Source: Actinocorallia aurantiaca (GTDB lineage Bacteria > Actinomycetota > Actinomycetes > Streptosporangiales > Streptosporangiaceae). Taken from it: DNA of 64,000 bases. The notes beneath the pieces are model-generated. The model did not search any database, had not been told where the DNA came from, and saw nothing but the letters and a program-made list of their open reading frames with translations. Position numbers and translations under genes: made by a program. Location: assembly GCF_039533685.1 (NCBI RefSeq), contig NZ_BAAATZ010000009.1, forward strand, positions 372,001 to 436,000, in the 5' to 3' direction. Below, one piece after another: positions 45,926-54,151 of the stretch. Position 1 is the first letter of the stretch. Each line of letters starts with the position of its first letter.

Positions 45926-46366
45926 TCAGCGGAGCTGCTCGGCCAGCGCGACGAGGATGCCCTCGGGTCCGCGGACGTAACAGAGCAGATGGCTGTCCTC
46001 GTACCGCGCCACCTCACCGACGAGTTCGGCACCGCGCGTGCGCAGGCGGGCGAGGACGGCCTCGAGGTCGTCGACGGCGAACATGATGCGACGTATGCCC
46101 AGCGTGTTGACCGGTGCGTTCTCCAGCCCGGCGCTGACCGCCGCCGGCGTGTGGAACTTCGTCAGCTCGAGTCTGCTGTGGCCGTCCGGGGTCCGCATCA
46201 TGGCGATGTCGGCCCGGACGCCGTCGAGCCCGACCATCTGGTCCACAGAAGGCCCCTCGACCGTCGTCTCGCCCTCCAGCTCCATGCCGAGCTCGGTGAA
46301 GAACGCGATGGCCGCCTCGAGATCAGCGACGATGATGCTGACGTTGTCCATCCGCTGAATCGTCAT
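45926..46366 (-). CDS. VOC-family (glyoxalase/bleomycin resistance fold) protein
   Basis: 146 residues from ATG 46366; ATG 46378 is in frame too. Two beta-alpha-beta-beta-beta modules: MDNVSIIVADLEAAIAFFTELG and IRRIMFAVDDLEAVLARLRTRG, with metal-site candidates SRLELTKF and a final YVRGPEGILVALAE. VOC proteins act as lyases, dioxygenases or resistance binders. The chosen ATG overlaps the stop of a short upstream frame as ATGA. A gabD-like promoter copy lies upstream. Confidence 0.86.
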   Translation of the reverse strand: MTIQRMDNVSIIVADLEAAIAFFTELGMELEGETTVEGPSVDQMVGLDGVRADIAMMRTPDGHSRLELTKFHTPAAVSAGLENAPVNTLGIRRIMFAVDDLEAVLARLRTRGAELVGEVARYEDSHLLCYVRGPEGILVALAEQLR

Positions 46367-46449
46367 GTCCCCGAGCATAGGTCGGACGCTCGGCCGTCCC
46401 GGCGAGAACCGGGGACAGCGGTCCGGCGAGCCGGACCGGCCTCGTTCAT
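46363..46449 (-). CDS. Possible 28-codon leaderless frame upstream of the VOC gene
   Basis: ATG 46449 is aligned with the start codon of the aldehyde dehydrogenase when the two promoter regions are compared. The frame encodes an Arg/Gly/Ala-rich peptide (MNEAGPARRTAVPG...) and stops in ATGA overlapping the VOC start. It may be a translated leader left by loss of a former gene, or not translated at all. Confidence 0.3.
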   Translation of the reverse strand: MNEAGPARRTAVPGSRRDGRASDLCSGT

Positions 46450-46489
46450 ACCCCCACGCTCACCAGGACCGGCCGGGAAGGCTCGGCCC

Positions 46490-46513
46490 TTGTGGAAGAC
46501 CCGCTGTCCACAA
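46490..46513. promoter_or_regulatory. Diverged copy of the aldehyde dehydrogenase operator (copy D)
   Basis: TTGTGGA and TCCACAA separated by 10 bases, the same spacing as TGTGGA...TCCACA at 44696-44717. The adjacent CATACCCCCACGCT is shared with the aldehyde dehydrogenase promoter (44650 and 46447), so the whole promoter segment is duplicated. Confidence 0.5.
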
Positions 46514-46530
46514 TGGCCGGGACCTGCGCG

Positions 46531-46707
46531 CTATTCGGCGGCGAGCCGGTCGGCGGCCTCCTCGACGGCCGCCTCGAAATCGTCGTCGTCGAGGATCGGG
46601 AGCTCCTGGCGAGCCCGGTGCTTGAGCCGGGCCAAGCGGCAGCGGACCTCGTCGCGGCCGATGTCCTTGTCCCAGTCGTGAGCGGCGAGGCGTGCGTCGA
46701 TGTTCAT
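46531..46707 (-). CDS. 58-residue protein coupled to the cyclase-like sigma factor
   Basis: ATG 46707 overlaps the sigma stop as ATGA and is preceded by GGAGGGG. The product is highly charged and helical (DEVRCRLARLKHRARQELPI, then an acidic DDDDFEAAVEEAADRLAAE). Its small size and tight coupling make it a candidate regulator or partner of the sigma factor. The family is not recognised. Confidence 0.65.
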   Translation of the reverse strand: MNIDARLAAHDWDKDIGRDEVRCRLARLKHRARQELPILDDDDFEAAVEEAADRLAAE

Positions 46708-47909
46708 GAGGGCCCCTCCTTCCCGAGGTCGTCGGTCAGGGCGCGGAACGTCCGCCGGGCGAGGCGCAGACGGGTCTTGACGGTTCCCTCCGGGACGCTG
46801 AGCAGTTCGGCGATCCGCCTCGTGGAGTGATTGAGAAGCTCGTGGAGGATGAGGCATTCACGCTGATCGGGAGGCATCGAGCCGAACGCCTGCCGGAGGA
46901 TGGCCCGCTCGATGGCGGTATCGGCGGTATCGGCGGGATCCGCGGCATTCGCCCTGGGCTCCAGACCCGGTGCCGCCTCAAGGGACATCAAGGGAAGCGC
47001 CGGAGCCTTCGCGGCCCGCTGGCGCTGGATCCTCGACAGGATGCGGCGCGCCGTGACGATGACGAATCCGACCGGGTTGGGATGGTCGAGAAGTTCCTCC
47101 CACTTGCGGTAGGCGATCGTCATCGCCTCGTCGGTGACCTCCTCGGCCAGCGTCCAGTCCTGCGCTCTGGCGTTGAGGACGTTGCGGACCAGACGGAAGT
47201 TCTCGGTGTAGAACCCGTCGAAGTCGTGACCACGGAGGCCGCCGTCCGACTCCGTCTCGTACCCGTCGTCCTCCGTGAGGCCCTCGCGGGGGACCGGGGC
47301 GGACGGTCCGAGTGGTGAGGAGAACAACCTGATCCACGCCTTGGCCGAGGCGTCCCGGTGATGTGCCGTGATCGGCTGATAATCGTCGGGATCGAAGTCG
47401 ATCGGACGAGACCGAAGGACTTCCTCGTAGTACGAATCCGAAACGATCAGCGCGAGGTCGGCTGACGATTCGAACTGGGTGCGTTTGAGATCCGGGTCGT
47501 CCAGCAGAAGGAACGCCTGGCTCAACGAAGTTCCGATCATTCCGTGCCGGTCTTGGGAGACTTCGCCGACGTGAACCGCCAGCCGCAGCTTGATCAGGGA
47601 CTCCGGCCCGCATGTCCGGTTGTGCTCCCTGAGGCTCGAAGCGAGCACCTGGGGAACCGCCACGATCAGGAGTTCCGGTGAAGCTTCGGGCGGGAGCACG
47701 AGCAGCATCCCGTCGCCGCGGTCTTCGTGATGGGCGAGGTCGAGGGATACCCCCGATCCGGCGAGGGCGTTCCGGAACATGCGGGACATGCTCTCCTGGG
47801 CCAGTACTCGGTCCGAATCTGTTCGGAAGGGATTCACGAACTCCGTGATGTCGATCGCGAAAATCACGCGGTAATCCAGGGAAGAGAACGGCTGTGCGCT
47901 GGCCGCCAT
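46704..47909 (-). CDS. ECF sigma factor fused to a class III cyclase-like domain
   Basis: 401 residues. Residues 12-195 resemble the nucleotidyl cyclase homology domain: VIFAIDITEF with D20, GDGMLLVLP with D66, and LRLAVHVGEVSQDRHGMIG followed by SLSQAFLLLD. The two metal-binding Asp are kept, but the Asn and Arg that stabilise the transition state (N-A-A-R position) are replaced by Ser and Leu, so catalysis is doubtful. Residues 229-297 form sigma region 2 (DFDGFYTENFRLVRNVL, DEAMTIAYRKWEEL) and 333-392 region 4 (MPPDQRECLILHELLNHSTR, EGTVKTRLRLARR). A nucleotide-sensing sigma factor is inferred. It is flanked by coupled small genes and has no anti-sigma gene nearby. Confidence 0.85.
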   Translation of the reverse strand: MAASAQPFSSLDYRVIFAIDITEFVNPFRTDSDRVLAQESMSRMFRNALAGSGVSLDLAHHEDRGDGMLLVLPPEASPELLIVAVPQVLASSLREHNRTCGPESLIKLRLAVHVGEVSQDRHGMIGTSLSQAFLLLDDPDLKRTQFESSADLALIVSDSYYEEVLRSRPIDFDPDDYQPITAHHRDASAKAWIRLFSSPLGPSAPVPREGLTEDDGYETESDGGLRGHDFDGFYTENFRLVRNVLNARAQDWTLAEEVTDEAMTIAYRKWEELLDHPNPVGFVIVTARRILSRIQRQRAAKAPALPLMSLEAAPGLEPRANAADPADTADTAIERAILRQAFGSMPPDQRECLILHELLNHSTRRIAELLSVPEGTVKTRLRLARRTFRALTDDLGKEGPS

Positions 47910-47916
47910 CTGTCGC

Positions 47917-48213
47917 TCATCCCTTCGCGGAAGAAGTGGGCCGGGCGCCGATCCGGTGGACGCCTGTCACCGGATCGTCCGCGATGTTTCCCGCCAGGGG
48001 AACCTTCAGGCACAGGACGGTTCCGTCCGCCCGCCGCTCATGGAACTCCGAGCCGGGCGGAACGGCCAGCAGGGTCGTACGCCGCTCCCGTTCGAAGCCG
48101 ATGGCGTTCCGCCCCTCGACGTACGCGCGGACGGCCTGCCGCAAGCCGACGCTCCTGCAGGTGACCGCGGTCAGGACGAGCCCGATCGCGGCGTGGATCT
48201 CCTCAAAGGCCAT
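47917..48213 (-). CDS. 98-residue protein upstream of the cyclase-like sigma factor
   Basis: ATG 48213 with a strong ribosome site (AGGAGGAAG). N-terminal helix MAFEEIHAAIGLVLTAVTCR, a basic middle RNAIGFERERRTTLLAV and a C-terminal strand-rich part with HERRADGTVLCLKVPL. It ends 7 bases before the sigma gene, so it is probably translated with it. No known domain was recognised; a sensor or effector module is possible. Confidence 0.65.
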   Translation of the reverse strand: MAFEEIHAAIGLVLTAVTCRSVGLRQAVRAYVEGRNAIGFERERRTTLLAVPPGSEFHERRADGTVLCLKVPLAGNIADDPVTGVHRIGARPTSSAKG

Positions 48214-48334
48214 GCTCGCTTCCTCCTTGGACGCTGTACCGGCCGACACCCCCTATAAGGCACGAGAAGCCGCTCGGGTTTGGATTCCTCCCGCGTTAAT
48301 CGCATCAATCCGGTCGGTGACGCCCGGAGAAGCC

Positions 48335-48733
48335 TCAGATCGGCAGTCCTTCGAGGGAGAGGACGGCGTAGACGATCTTGCCGTCCGGTATCGGACGCCA
48401 GCCCCACTCGACGGCCAGCGCCCCCACGAGGAGCAGCCCTCGCCCGCTCTCCTCGTCGTCCTCGGCGGCGACGGCCTCGGGCAGACCGGACCCGCTGTCG
48501 CGGACCTCGACGCGCAGCGAGGCGGAGTCGCGCCGGGAGAAGGCGACCCCGATCGGCTTCTCGGAGCGGATTGCGTTGGAGACCAACTCGGTCAGCACCA
48601 GCGAGGCGGACTCGTAGAGCTCGGCCAGTTCCCACCGGTCCAGCAGTTCCCGCAGCACGGCCCGGCTGTCACGAGCGACGGACGGGACGGGCGGATAGGT
48701 CCGCGCGTGCAGCGACGGAATGCGGTTCGTCAT
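48335..48733 (-). CDS. HATPase-domain anti-sigma-like regulator (third)
   Basis: 132 residues from ATG 48733; an in-frame ATG at 48787 would add 18 residues, and neither has a strong ribosome site. GHKL motifs: VLTELVSNAIRS (N-box), DSGSG and GRGLLLVGAL. It belongs to the RsbW-like single-domain family. Divergent from the WhiJ-type XRE gene at 48880, forming the second complete HATPase/XRE/DUF397 set of the window. Less similar to the other two HATPase copies than they are to each other. Confidence 0.87.
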   Translation of the reverse strand: MTNRIPSLHARTYPPVPSVARDSRAVLRELLDRWELAELYESASLVLTELVSNAIRSEKPIGVAFSRRDSASLRVEVRDSGSGLPEAVAAEDDEESGRGLLLVGALAVEWGWRPIPDGKIVYAVLSLEGLPI

Positions 48734-48879
48734 CGAGTACCCATCGGTGAGGCGGTCGGAAAAGGAAGCTGTGGATTCCGCTCTCATCGTGAACCGGGAT
48801 GGTTACTCTCTGGAGTGGAATCACCCCTACGGGTGAGCACCCGCCCCTACAGCCCCCCGGAGACCCAGGGAGGTCCCCG

Positions 48880-49683
48880 ATGACGCAGATCGACCCCGGC
48901 CGTTCGATCAGGGAGTTCTACGCCTTCCACCTCAAACGCCACCGCGAGGCCGCCGGACTCAGCCAGCCCGCCCTCGCCGCCCTGGTCCACGTCTCCCCGC
49001 AGCTCATCGGCCACCTCGAGAACGGCATCAGACGCCCCACGCCCCGCCTCTCGCGGACCCTGGACGCCGCGCTCGGCCTGAACAGGTTCTTCGAGAGCCT
49101 CTTCCCCCGTCTCGTCGAGGAGTCGGGTATCCCTGTCGGCTTCGCCGAGTACACCGACGAAGAGGCGCGTGCCTCGCTCATCAAGATCTATTCGCAGTTC
49201 ATCGTCGCCGGGTTGCTCCAGACCCAGGACTACGCCCGTGAGGTCCTCCGCCGAGGCGTACGCGCCGACAAGCTGGATGAAATGGCTGCCGCACGCATGG
49301 CCAGGCAGGAACTCTTTCAGGGTGAGAACCCGCCCGGTGTGGTGGCGATTCTTGATGAGAACGCCATCAGGAGGAGAGTCGGCGGCGGTGAGGTCATGAA
49401 AGCGCAGCTCGAATCCCTACTCGAACGCAACCAGGAGTACGACGTCACAATCCTGGTGGTTCCGTTCGAAGCGCAGATCTTCCCTGAAGGGTCGTTCACC
49501 TTGCTGAGTTTCGACGCGGAACCCGATGTGGCCTATGAGGAAGGCGCCAGCGGACAAGGCCACCTCATCGAGGCGGGCCCTCGCGTGACGAGACTGAGAG
49601 CGAGGTTCGATCTCGTCGCCTCAATGGCACTATCGGCAGTAGATTCCGAGAACTGCATCCGCGGCATTCTGGAGGCGACGTGA
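48880..49683 (+). CDS. XRE-family regulator with DUF5753 (WhiJ-type)
   Basis: 267 residues from ATG 48880, supported by GGGAGG six bases upstream. HTH: AFHLKRHREAAGLSQPALAA, VSPQLIGHLENGIRRP. DUF5753: YSQFIVAGLLQTQDYAREVL, RQELFQ, ILDENAIRRRVGG and VVPFEAQIFPEGSFTLLSFD. Followed by an overlapping DUF397 gene. Such pairs influence sporulation and antibiotic production in streptomycetes. Confidence 0.93.
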   Translation: MTQIDPGRSIREFYAFHLKRHREAAGLSQPALAALVHVSPQLIGHLENGIRRPTPRLSRTLDAALGLNRFFESLFPRLVEESGIPVGFAEYTDEEARASLIKIYSQFIVAGLLQTQDYAREVLRRGVRADKLDEMAAARMARQELFQGENPPGVVAILDENAIRRRVGGGEVMKAQLESLLERNQEYDVTILVVPFEAQIFPEGSFTLLSFDAEPDVAYEEGASGQGHLIEAGPRVTRLRARFDLVASMALSAVDSENCIRGILEAT

Positions 49684-49943
49684 AGCGCATGGACTTCTCT
49701 CGGGCACAGTGGCGCAAGAGCAGCCACAGCGGTGGTGACCACGGGATGTGCGTCGAGCTCGCGGAGGTGACCGTTCAATGGTGCGAGAGCGGCCACAGCA
49801 GCCAGGAGGGCGGCGAATGCGTCGGGCTCGCCGGTCTGCCGTCGGCTGTGGGCGTTCGTGACTCCAAGAACCCCCAAGGCCCGAGGCTCGTGGTGAGTCG
49901 CAGTGCGTTCGGTTCGCTGGTCGGTGGGATCAAGCGGGGCTGA
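49680..49943 (+). CDS. DUF397 protein with internal duplication
   Basis: 87 residues from GTG 49680, overlapping the XRE stop (GTGA). The DUF397 core is WRKSSHSGGDHGMCVELAEV and VGVRDSKNPQGPRLVV. Between them is an extra segment of about 22 residues, CESGHSSQEGGECVGLAGLP, which itself echoes the SHSGGDHGMCVELA unit. The insert adds a second Cys-Val motif, so the protein is longer than the usual 60-70. Confidence 0.88.
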   Translation: MKRMDFSRAQWRKSSHSGGDHGMCVELAEVTVQWCESGHSSQEGGECVGLAGLPSAVGVRDSKNPQGPRLVVSRSAFGSLVGGIKRG

Positions 49944-50027
49944 CCACGGGCTGTTCCGTGTCTCCGGTCGGGCCGGACCTGCGGGGCGCCTTAGGTGGGG
50001 CGCTGGGCTTCGGGTAGGTATGGAGGT

Positions 50028-50222
50028 ATGGATCAAGGAGTGGCCAAGTGGGTGGTGGCGGGGCTTTTCTGGGTGGCGATGATCTCTCTGTTCGTGGGGA
50101 TCTACCGGGTGCCGGAACCGGGGTGGCCTTACTGGTTCGTGGGATTCGGGGTGCTGCTGGCGGCGGCTTATGGCGTGCGGTACCTGGCGCGGCGGAAGAC
50201 CGGCGGGGGTGGGCCGGGGTGA
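50028..50222 (+). CDS. Small two-helix membrane protein
   Basis: 64 residues. Two membrane segments (VVAGLFWVAMISLFVGIY and YWFVGFGVLLAAAYGVRYLA) and a basic, Gly-rich C-terminal tail. Common as orphan small membrane proteins in actinomycetes. The ribosome site is weak, so the exact start is uncertain. Confidence 0.6.
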   Translation: MDQGVAKWVVAGLFWVAMISLFVGIYRVPEPGWPYWFVGFGVLLAAAYGVRYLARRKTGGGGPG

Positions 50223-50276
50223 CGCGGGGGGCCGCGGCGGAGTGAGATCCGGCCGCGGCCCCGAGGCGTTGCGGTG

Positions 50277-51500
50277 TCACGGCATGCGGTCGAGGATCCA
50301 GCCGCAGAGCTCTTCGGTGATGCGGGTGTGGCCCTCGTTGCGTCCGGCGAGAAGGAACTCGTCGAGTTCGCTCTCCTCGGGGGAGAGGTCGTCGATGGGC
50401 GCGTAGAGGTCGTGGTCGGAGCCGATGTCGCGGATGGCGACGGCGCTGACGGCGGGGACGAAGCAGTGGTCGCGGATCGGGTTGTCGACGGCGGTGTCGA
50501 AACCGAGCTCGGGCATGGCGTTGAGAACGTCGGCGAGGATGCCGAAGCCCTCCAGCATGCCGCCGGGAGCGCCCTCCATGCGGGGCATCCCCGGGCTGTT
50601 GATCTCCTGGAGGTCCGGCGTGACGAAACGCAGGTCGGCGACACGGGAGTCGCCGGACTGCGGCTGGGTGCGCAGGTCGGTGCCGATGATGAGCTCACCG
50701 GTGCCGCGCAGCGCGGTCTGGCCGGGCCCGATGCCGTTGCCCTGGCCGGAGCCGGCGCCGTTCGCGACGCCGATGAGGCGGGGCCGGCGGGGCCAGGAGC
50801 CACGGCGGTTCAGCTCCAGCAGGAACTCGTTCCGCTCCGGTGCGGGCTCCGGCTTGTCGGACCAGGTGGTCAGGTGCTGGGCCAGCAGCTGGCGGGAGGC
50901 CTGGCTGTTCATCTGGTCGGAGAAGCGCGGGTCGTAGTCGCGGATGTAGTGCGCGAACGCCTGGAGTGAGAGCGGGATCCAGGCGCCGCGGTGCGGGCTG
51001 TCGTAGGACCAGTACAGCGCCGTCTGGTGGTCGATGCCCACGTTCTCCAGCTTGGCCAGGGCGTACCGGGTGACCAGGCCGCCCATGCTGAAGCCGCCGA
51101 CGGCCAGCGGGTGATCGCCCTGCCGGCGGCCGACCGCCTCGAAGATCGCCCCGATGGCGGCCTCGGCGTTCTTGATGATCGAGTCGCTGCGCTCGTCGAA
51201 ACCGAGCAGGACGGCATCCCGGCCGCGGCGGCGCAGCTCGCTGATGAGCGGGTGGCCGCCGCACTCCAGGGCCTGCCAGGAGAACTCCAGGGTGCTGGGA
51301 CCGGTGTTGAAACCGTCGGCCATGATCACCGGACGGGTCAGGGCGCGGTTGCCCTCCCCGTAGTAGACCCAGGCGGTGCCGCCGGGCACGGTCCAGGTCT
51401 CGTCGGGCCGCGGAGGGGCGGTGGTGATCTGCCGCGGACCTGCGGCGATGGCGGGAGACTGTGCGTTGCGCAGTGCCTGCGCGATCTGCTGTGTGTTCAC
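50277..51500 (-). CDS. Alpha/beta-hydrolase lipase-like protein
   Basis: 407 residues from GTG 51500. The nucleophile elbow is GGFSMGGLVTRYAL; WSYDSPHRGAWIPLSLQAF follows, as in esterases of the PGAP1/lecithin-cholesterol type. The likely catalytic His lies in the C-terminal NEGHTRI. There is no signal peptide, yet the N-terminus carries IMADGFNTGP. The substrate is probably a lipid or polyester. It stands apart from the upstream propeller gene. Confidence 0.82.
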   Translation of the reverse strand: MNTQQIAQALRNAQSPAIAAGPRQITTAPPRPDETWTVPGGTAWVYYGEGNRALTRPVIMADGFNTGPSTLEFSWQALECGGHPLISELRRRGRDAVLLGFDERSDSIIKNAEAAIGAIFEAVGRRQGDHPLAVGGFSMGGLVTRYALAKLENVGIDHQTALYWSYDSPHRGAWIPLSLQAFAHYIRDYDPRFSDQMNSQASRQLLAQHLTTWSDKPEPAPERNEFLLELNRRGSWPRRPRLIGVANGAGSGQGNGIGPGQTALRGTGELIIGTDLRTQPQSGDSRVADLRFVTPDLQEINSPGMPRMEGAPGGMLEGFGILADVLNAMPELGFDTAVDNPIRDHCFVPAVSAVAIRDIGSDHDLYAPIDDLSPEESELDEFLLAGRNEGHTRITEELCGWILDRMP

Positions 51501-51605
51501 ACCCCGGTCGATTACCTAGAGTATCGATTGGTAACCCCAAGTAGTCGTCCGGGGGTGTTCCGTATAGGTGTTCCCCAGACTGTTCAGGGCTTGGGCTGAG
51601 GCTCT

Positions 51606-52628
51606 TCATCCACGGTGGCGCAGGAGAACGGAGCGTCCGCCGGAGGTCGCCAGGGCCCAGAGGGTGGTGGAACCCGGCGTGCGGGCCAAGGTGATCGTGT
51701 CGGTGTCAGGCGGTGTCGGGGCAGTGGTCCAGCGACCTGAGGAGTAATGGGCCAGGTGAGTGGTGGAGGCCGTCCAGATGCCGCCGTGGCCGTCGGGGAC
51801 GACGGTGCGGAGCACGGGGTCGGCCAGTCGCGGGGCGGAGATCCGTTTCCAGGTCCGGTCGTTCCGATGCAGGACCAAGGAGCGGGCTGAGCGTCCGCCG
51901 GAGGACGTTCCCACAGCCCAGACGTCGCGGGTGGAGACGACCGTGACGGAACGCAGCGTGCCTTCAATGTTCTTCGGTAGACGGGTAGGGCGCCAGCGCT
52001 TGCCGTTCCAGTGGGCGACAGCCGGCACGAAGGGGTGGGGCTTCTTCTGGCCGAAGACCTCTCCGACCGCCCACAGGTCACCAGAGCGGCGACCGCCGAC
52101 GGTATAGGTGTACAGAGGCGGCTGGAAAGTCTTCCAGACACCGGCGCGCAGACGCCGCACTGAAAGCATTGCCGGGTTGTCCGGCCACCAGACATCGCCG
52201 CCGGGCAGCGCGGCGGGCGCTCCCACGTTCTGCGCCAAGCCTTCCCGTCGCGGTTCCGGCGCCCACGACCAGCGGCGGCCGTCGAAGCCGAGCAGCCGGA
52301 CATTCTGAAAAGTAGGGTCCGGGCTGGTGACGAACCAGACTCGTCCACCGGTCCCGAACACGCTGACGAACCGCTCCCGTCCAGCCGTCTCGGGACGTAC
52401 GGTGCGCCACCGACTCCCGTCCCAATGGCGGATCCGACCGTCGGTGACCCACACGTCCCGCGGCCCGAGCACGGCCACCGCCGGGTTCTGGCCAGGGGTG
52501 ACAGCAGTGCCGAACCGCTTCACCACCTGCCATCGAGGGGCCGAGGCCGTCAACGCCGTGCCGGATGCGGCAGTCAAGGGAATGGCGAGCAGGACGGCGG
52601 CGACGGCGGTGGGAAGGCGGCGCGGCAC
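51606..52628 (-). CDS. Secreted beta-propeller protein
   Basis: 340 residues from GTG 52628. A signal peptide (to about residue 29) is followed by repeats of the type DVWVTDGRIRHWDGSRWR, DLWAVGE...HWNGKRWR, DVWAVGTSSGG and GIWTASTTHLAHYSSGRW. These are about 45-50 residues apart, giving a six- or seven-bladed propeller. Such proteins bind ligands or surfaces; no catalytic residues are evident. It is the only gene in its transcription unit. Confidence 0.78.
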   Translation of the reverse strand: MPRRLPTAVAAVLLAIPLTAASGTALTASAPRWQVVKRFGTAVTPGQNPAVAVLGPRDVWVTDGRIRHWDGSRWRTVRPETAGRERFVSVFGTGGRVWFVTSPDPTFQNVRLLGFDGRRWSWAPEPRREGLAQNVGAPAALPGGDVWWPDNPAMLSVRRLRAGVWKTFQPPLYTYTVGGRRSGDLWAVGEVFGQKKPHPFVPAVAHWNGKRWRPTRLPKNIEGTLRSVTVVSTRDVWAVGTSSGGRSARSLVLHRNDRTWKRISAPRLADPVLRTVVPDGHGGIWTASTTHLAHYSSGRWTTAPTPPDTDTITLARTPGSTTLWALATSGGRSVLLRHRG

Positions 52629-52901
52629 GGGGACTCCAGGGGACGGTCGAGAGGCCGCAACCTACACGATCTTGCTGTCCTCGCTCAACGCACGGGCCCC
52701 TGGCAGAGACCTCGGAATATGTAGATCGGTCTGCTGTCTCGTATGTGAGCAAGGGATCGGGACACGCGGATGGTCGTGGCCGGAGCCGTCGACGCGACCG
52801 GACTGCTGATTCGTCTGCCGACCGACCGGCAGGAGGCGGCCGGGTCCGCCGCTGGAGTTCCGCCGCACGCCCCGGACGTCTGGGGCGTGCGACGGAGCAC
52901 C

Positions 52902-53726
52902 TCACCCGAGCGACTTGAGGAACTGCTGGAGGCTGGTGGCGGGGTAGCCGGTGGCGCGCTGGACGGTGGGGCTGACGATGTCCATCTCGCCGGTGGCGAT
53001 GGCCTCATACGAGGTGACCCAGCCGGCGACCTCCCAGTCGGGGGCGCCGTAGCGGGCGCGGGACGCGTACGCCTCCTCGACGGTCTCGTCGACGTACTCG
53101 ACGCCCATCATCCCGGCCGTCTGCGCCATCGTGAGGGACTGCGGGCCCGTCACGTCGTACCGGCGGCCCCGGTGCAGGTCGGGGTGCGGCAGGATCGCGG
53201 CGGCGACGGCCGCCACGTCGGTGCGCGCGACCCAGGAGCAGCGGCCCTGTCCCGCCGGGCCGCGGATGACGCCGTCCTGAACGAGATGGGGCAGCACGTC
53301 CTGGTAGAGGCTGGGCCGCAGGAAGGTGAAGTCCAGGCCGGACGCCTTCACGTACTCCTCGGTCGCCCAGTGGTCCCGCGCGAACGTGAACGTCGCGCTC
53401 TTCGCCGCCGACAGGAACGACAGGTAGACGATGTGCCGCACTCCCGCCGCCACCGCCGCGTCCACTGCGGCCCGGTGCTCGGAGACCCTGTCCGCGGACT
53501 CCCTGCCCGACACCAGGAACACGGTGTGCAGCCCGGAGAGGGCCTCTTCCGTCCCCTTGACGTCGGAGTATCCCTCGGCCACGGCCACCTCGGTGCCGGG
53601 CAGCTCGGGGGCGCGGGAGGGGTCGCGGACGATCAGGCGGGCGGAGTGCCCCGCCTTCACCAGGAGGCGGGCCGTCTCCGCGCCCACCACGCCGGTGGCT
53701 CCGGTGACGCCGATGCTCTCGGTCAT
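52902..53726 (-). CDS. NmrA-like NAD(P)-binding protein
   Basis: 274 residues. The Rossmann motif GVTGATGVVGAETARLL and the NmrA-type FLRPSLYQDVLPH are present. Members are redox sensors or atypical short-chain reductases (quinone oxidoreductase QOR2 group). Start ATG overlaps the DUF3037 stop as ATGA, so it is the last gene of the HipA-like/DUF3037/NmrA unit. Confidence 0.87.
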   Translation of the reverse strand: MTESIGVTGATGVVGAETARLLVKAGHSARLIVRDPSRAPELPGTEVAVAEGYSDVKGTEEALSGLHTVFLVSGRESADRVSEHRAAVDAAVAAGVRHIVYLSFLSAAKSATFTFARDHWATEEYVKASGLDFTFLRPSLYQDVLPHLVQDGVIRGPAGQGRCSWVARTDVAAVAAAILPHPDLHRGRRYDVTGPQSLTMAQTAGMMGVEYVDETVEEAYASRARYGAPDWEVAGWVTSYEAIATGEMDIVSPTVQRATGYPATSLQQFLKSLG

Positions 53727-54151
53727 AGCTGAACGAGCCTTTCGAAGAGGCGGGTGAGGGTTTCGTCCGGGTCACCGGTGAGGCCGGGGTGGACCGGGCC
53801 GGACTGGACGATCGTGCTGCGCGGGGCGGTGAGCCAGCGGAACCGCCGCCCGAGCGAGTCTCCACCGGCGTGGTCGTCGCCCGCGCAGTGGGCGGCGATT
53901 CCGTTCAGCGCCCGGCGCAGCTGCTCGACGTTCATTCCCGGTGAGAACGCGCGCAACCGATTTTCGTCCGCCGAGATGCGAACCCGCAGGTAGTCGCGCT
54001 TACGGCAGTAGACGACCACGCCGACATTGAGTGATTCGCCGCGTTCGAGGTCGGGGATGAGGCGCAGCAGCGCGTACTCGTAGAGGTCCACTTCGGAGCG
54101 TCCGGCGGGGTCGGAGGGTCGGGGGGAAAGGGGGGTCTCGCGCTGGTTCAC
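53723..54151 (-). CDS. DUF3037 protein
   Basis: 142 residues from GTG 54151, overlapping the HipA-like stop as GTGA. YEYALLRLIPDLERGESLNVGVVVYCRKRDYL is the DUF3037 signature. The family occurs almost always next to HipA-like kinases and is assumed to work with them, but its role is not known. Confidence 0.85.
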   Translation of the reverse strand: MNQRETPLSPRPSDPAGRSEVDLYEYALLRLIPDLERGESLNVGVVVYCRKRDYLRVRISADENRLRAFSPGMNVEQLRRALNGIAAHCAGDDHAGGDSLGRRFRWLTAPRSTIVQSGPVHPGLTGDPDETLTRLFERLVQL

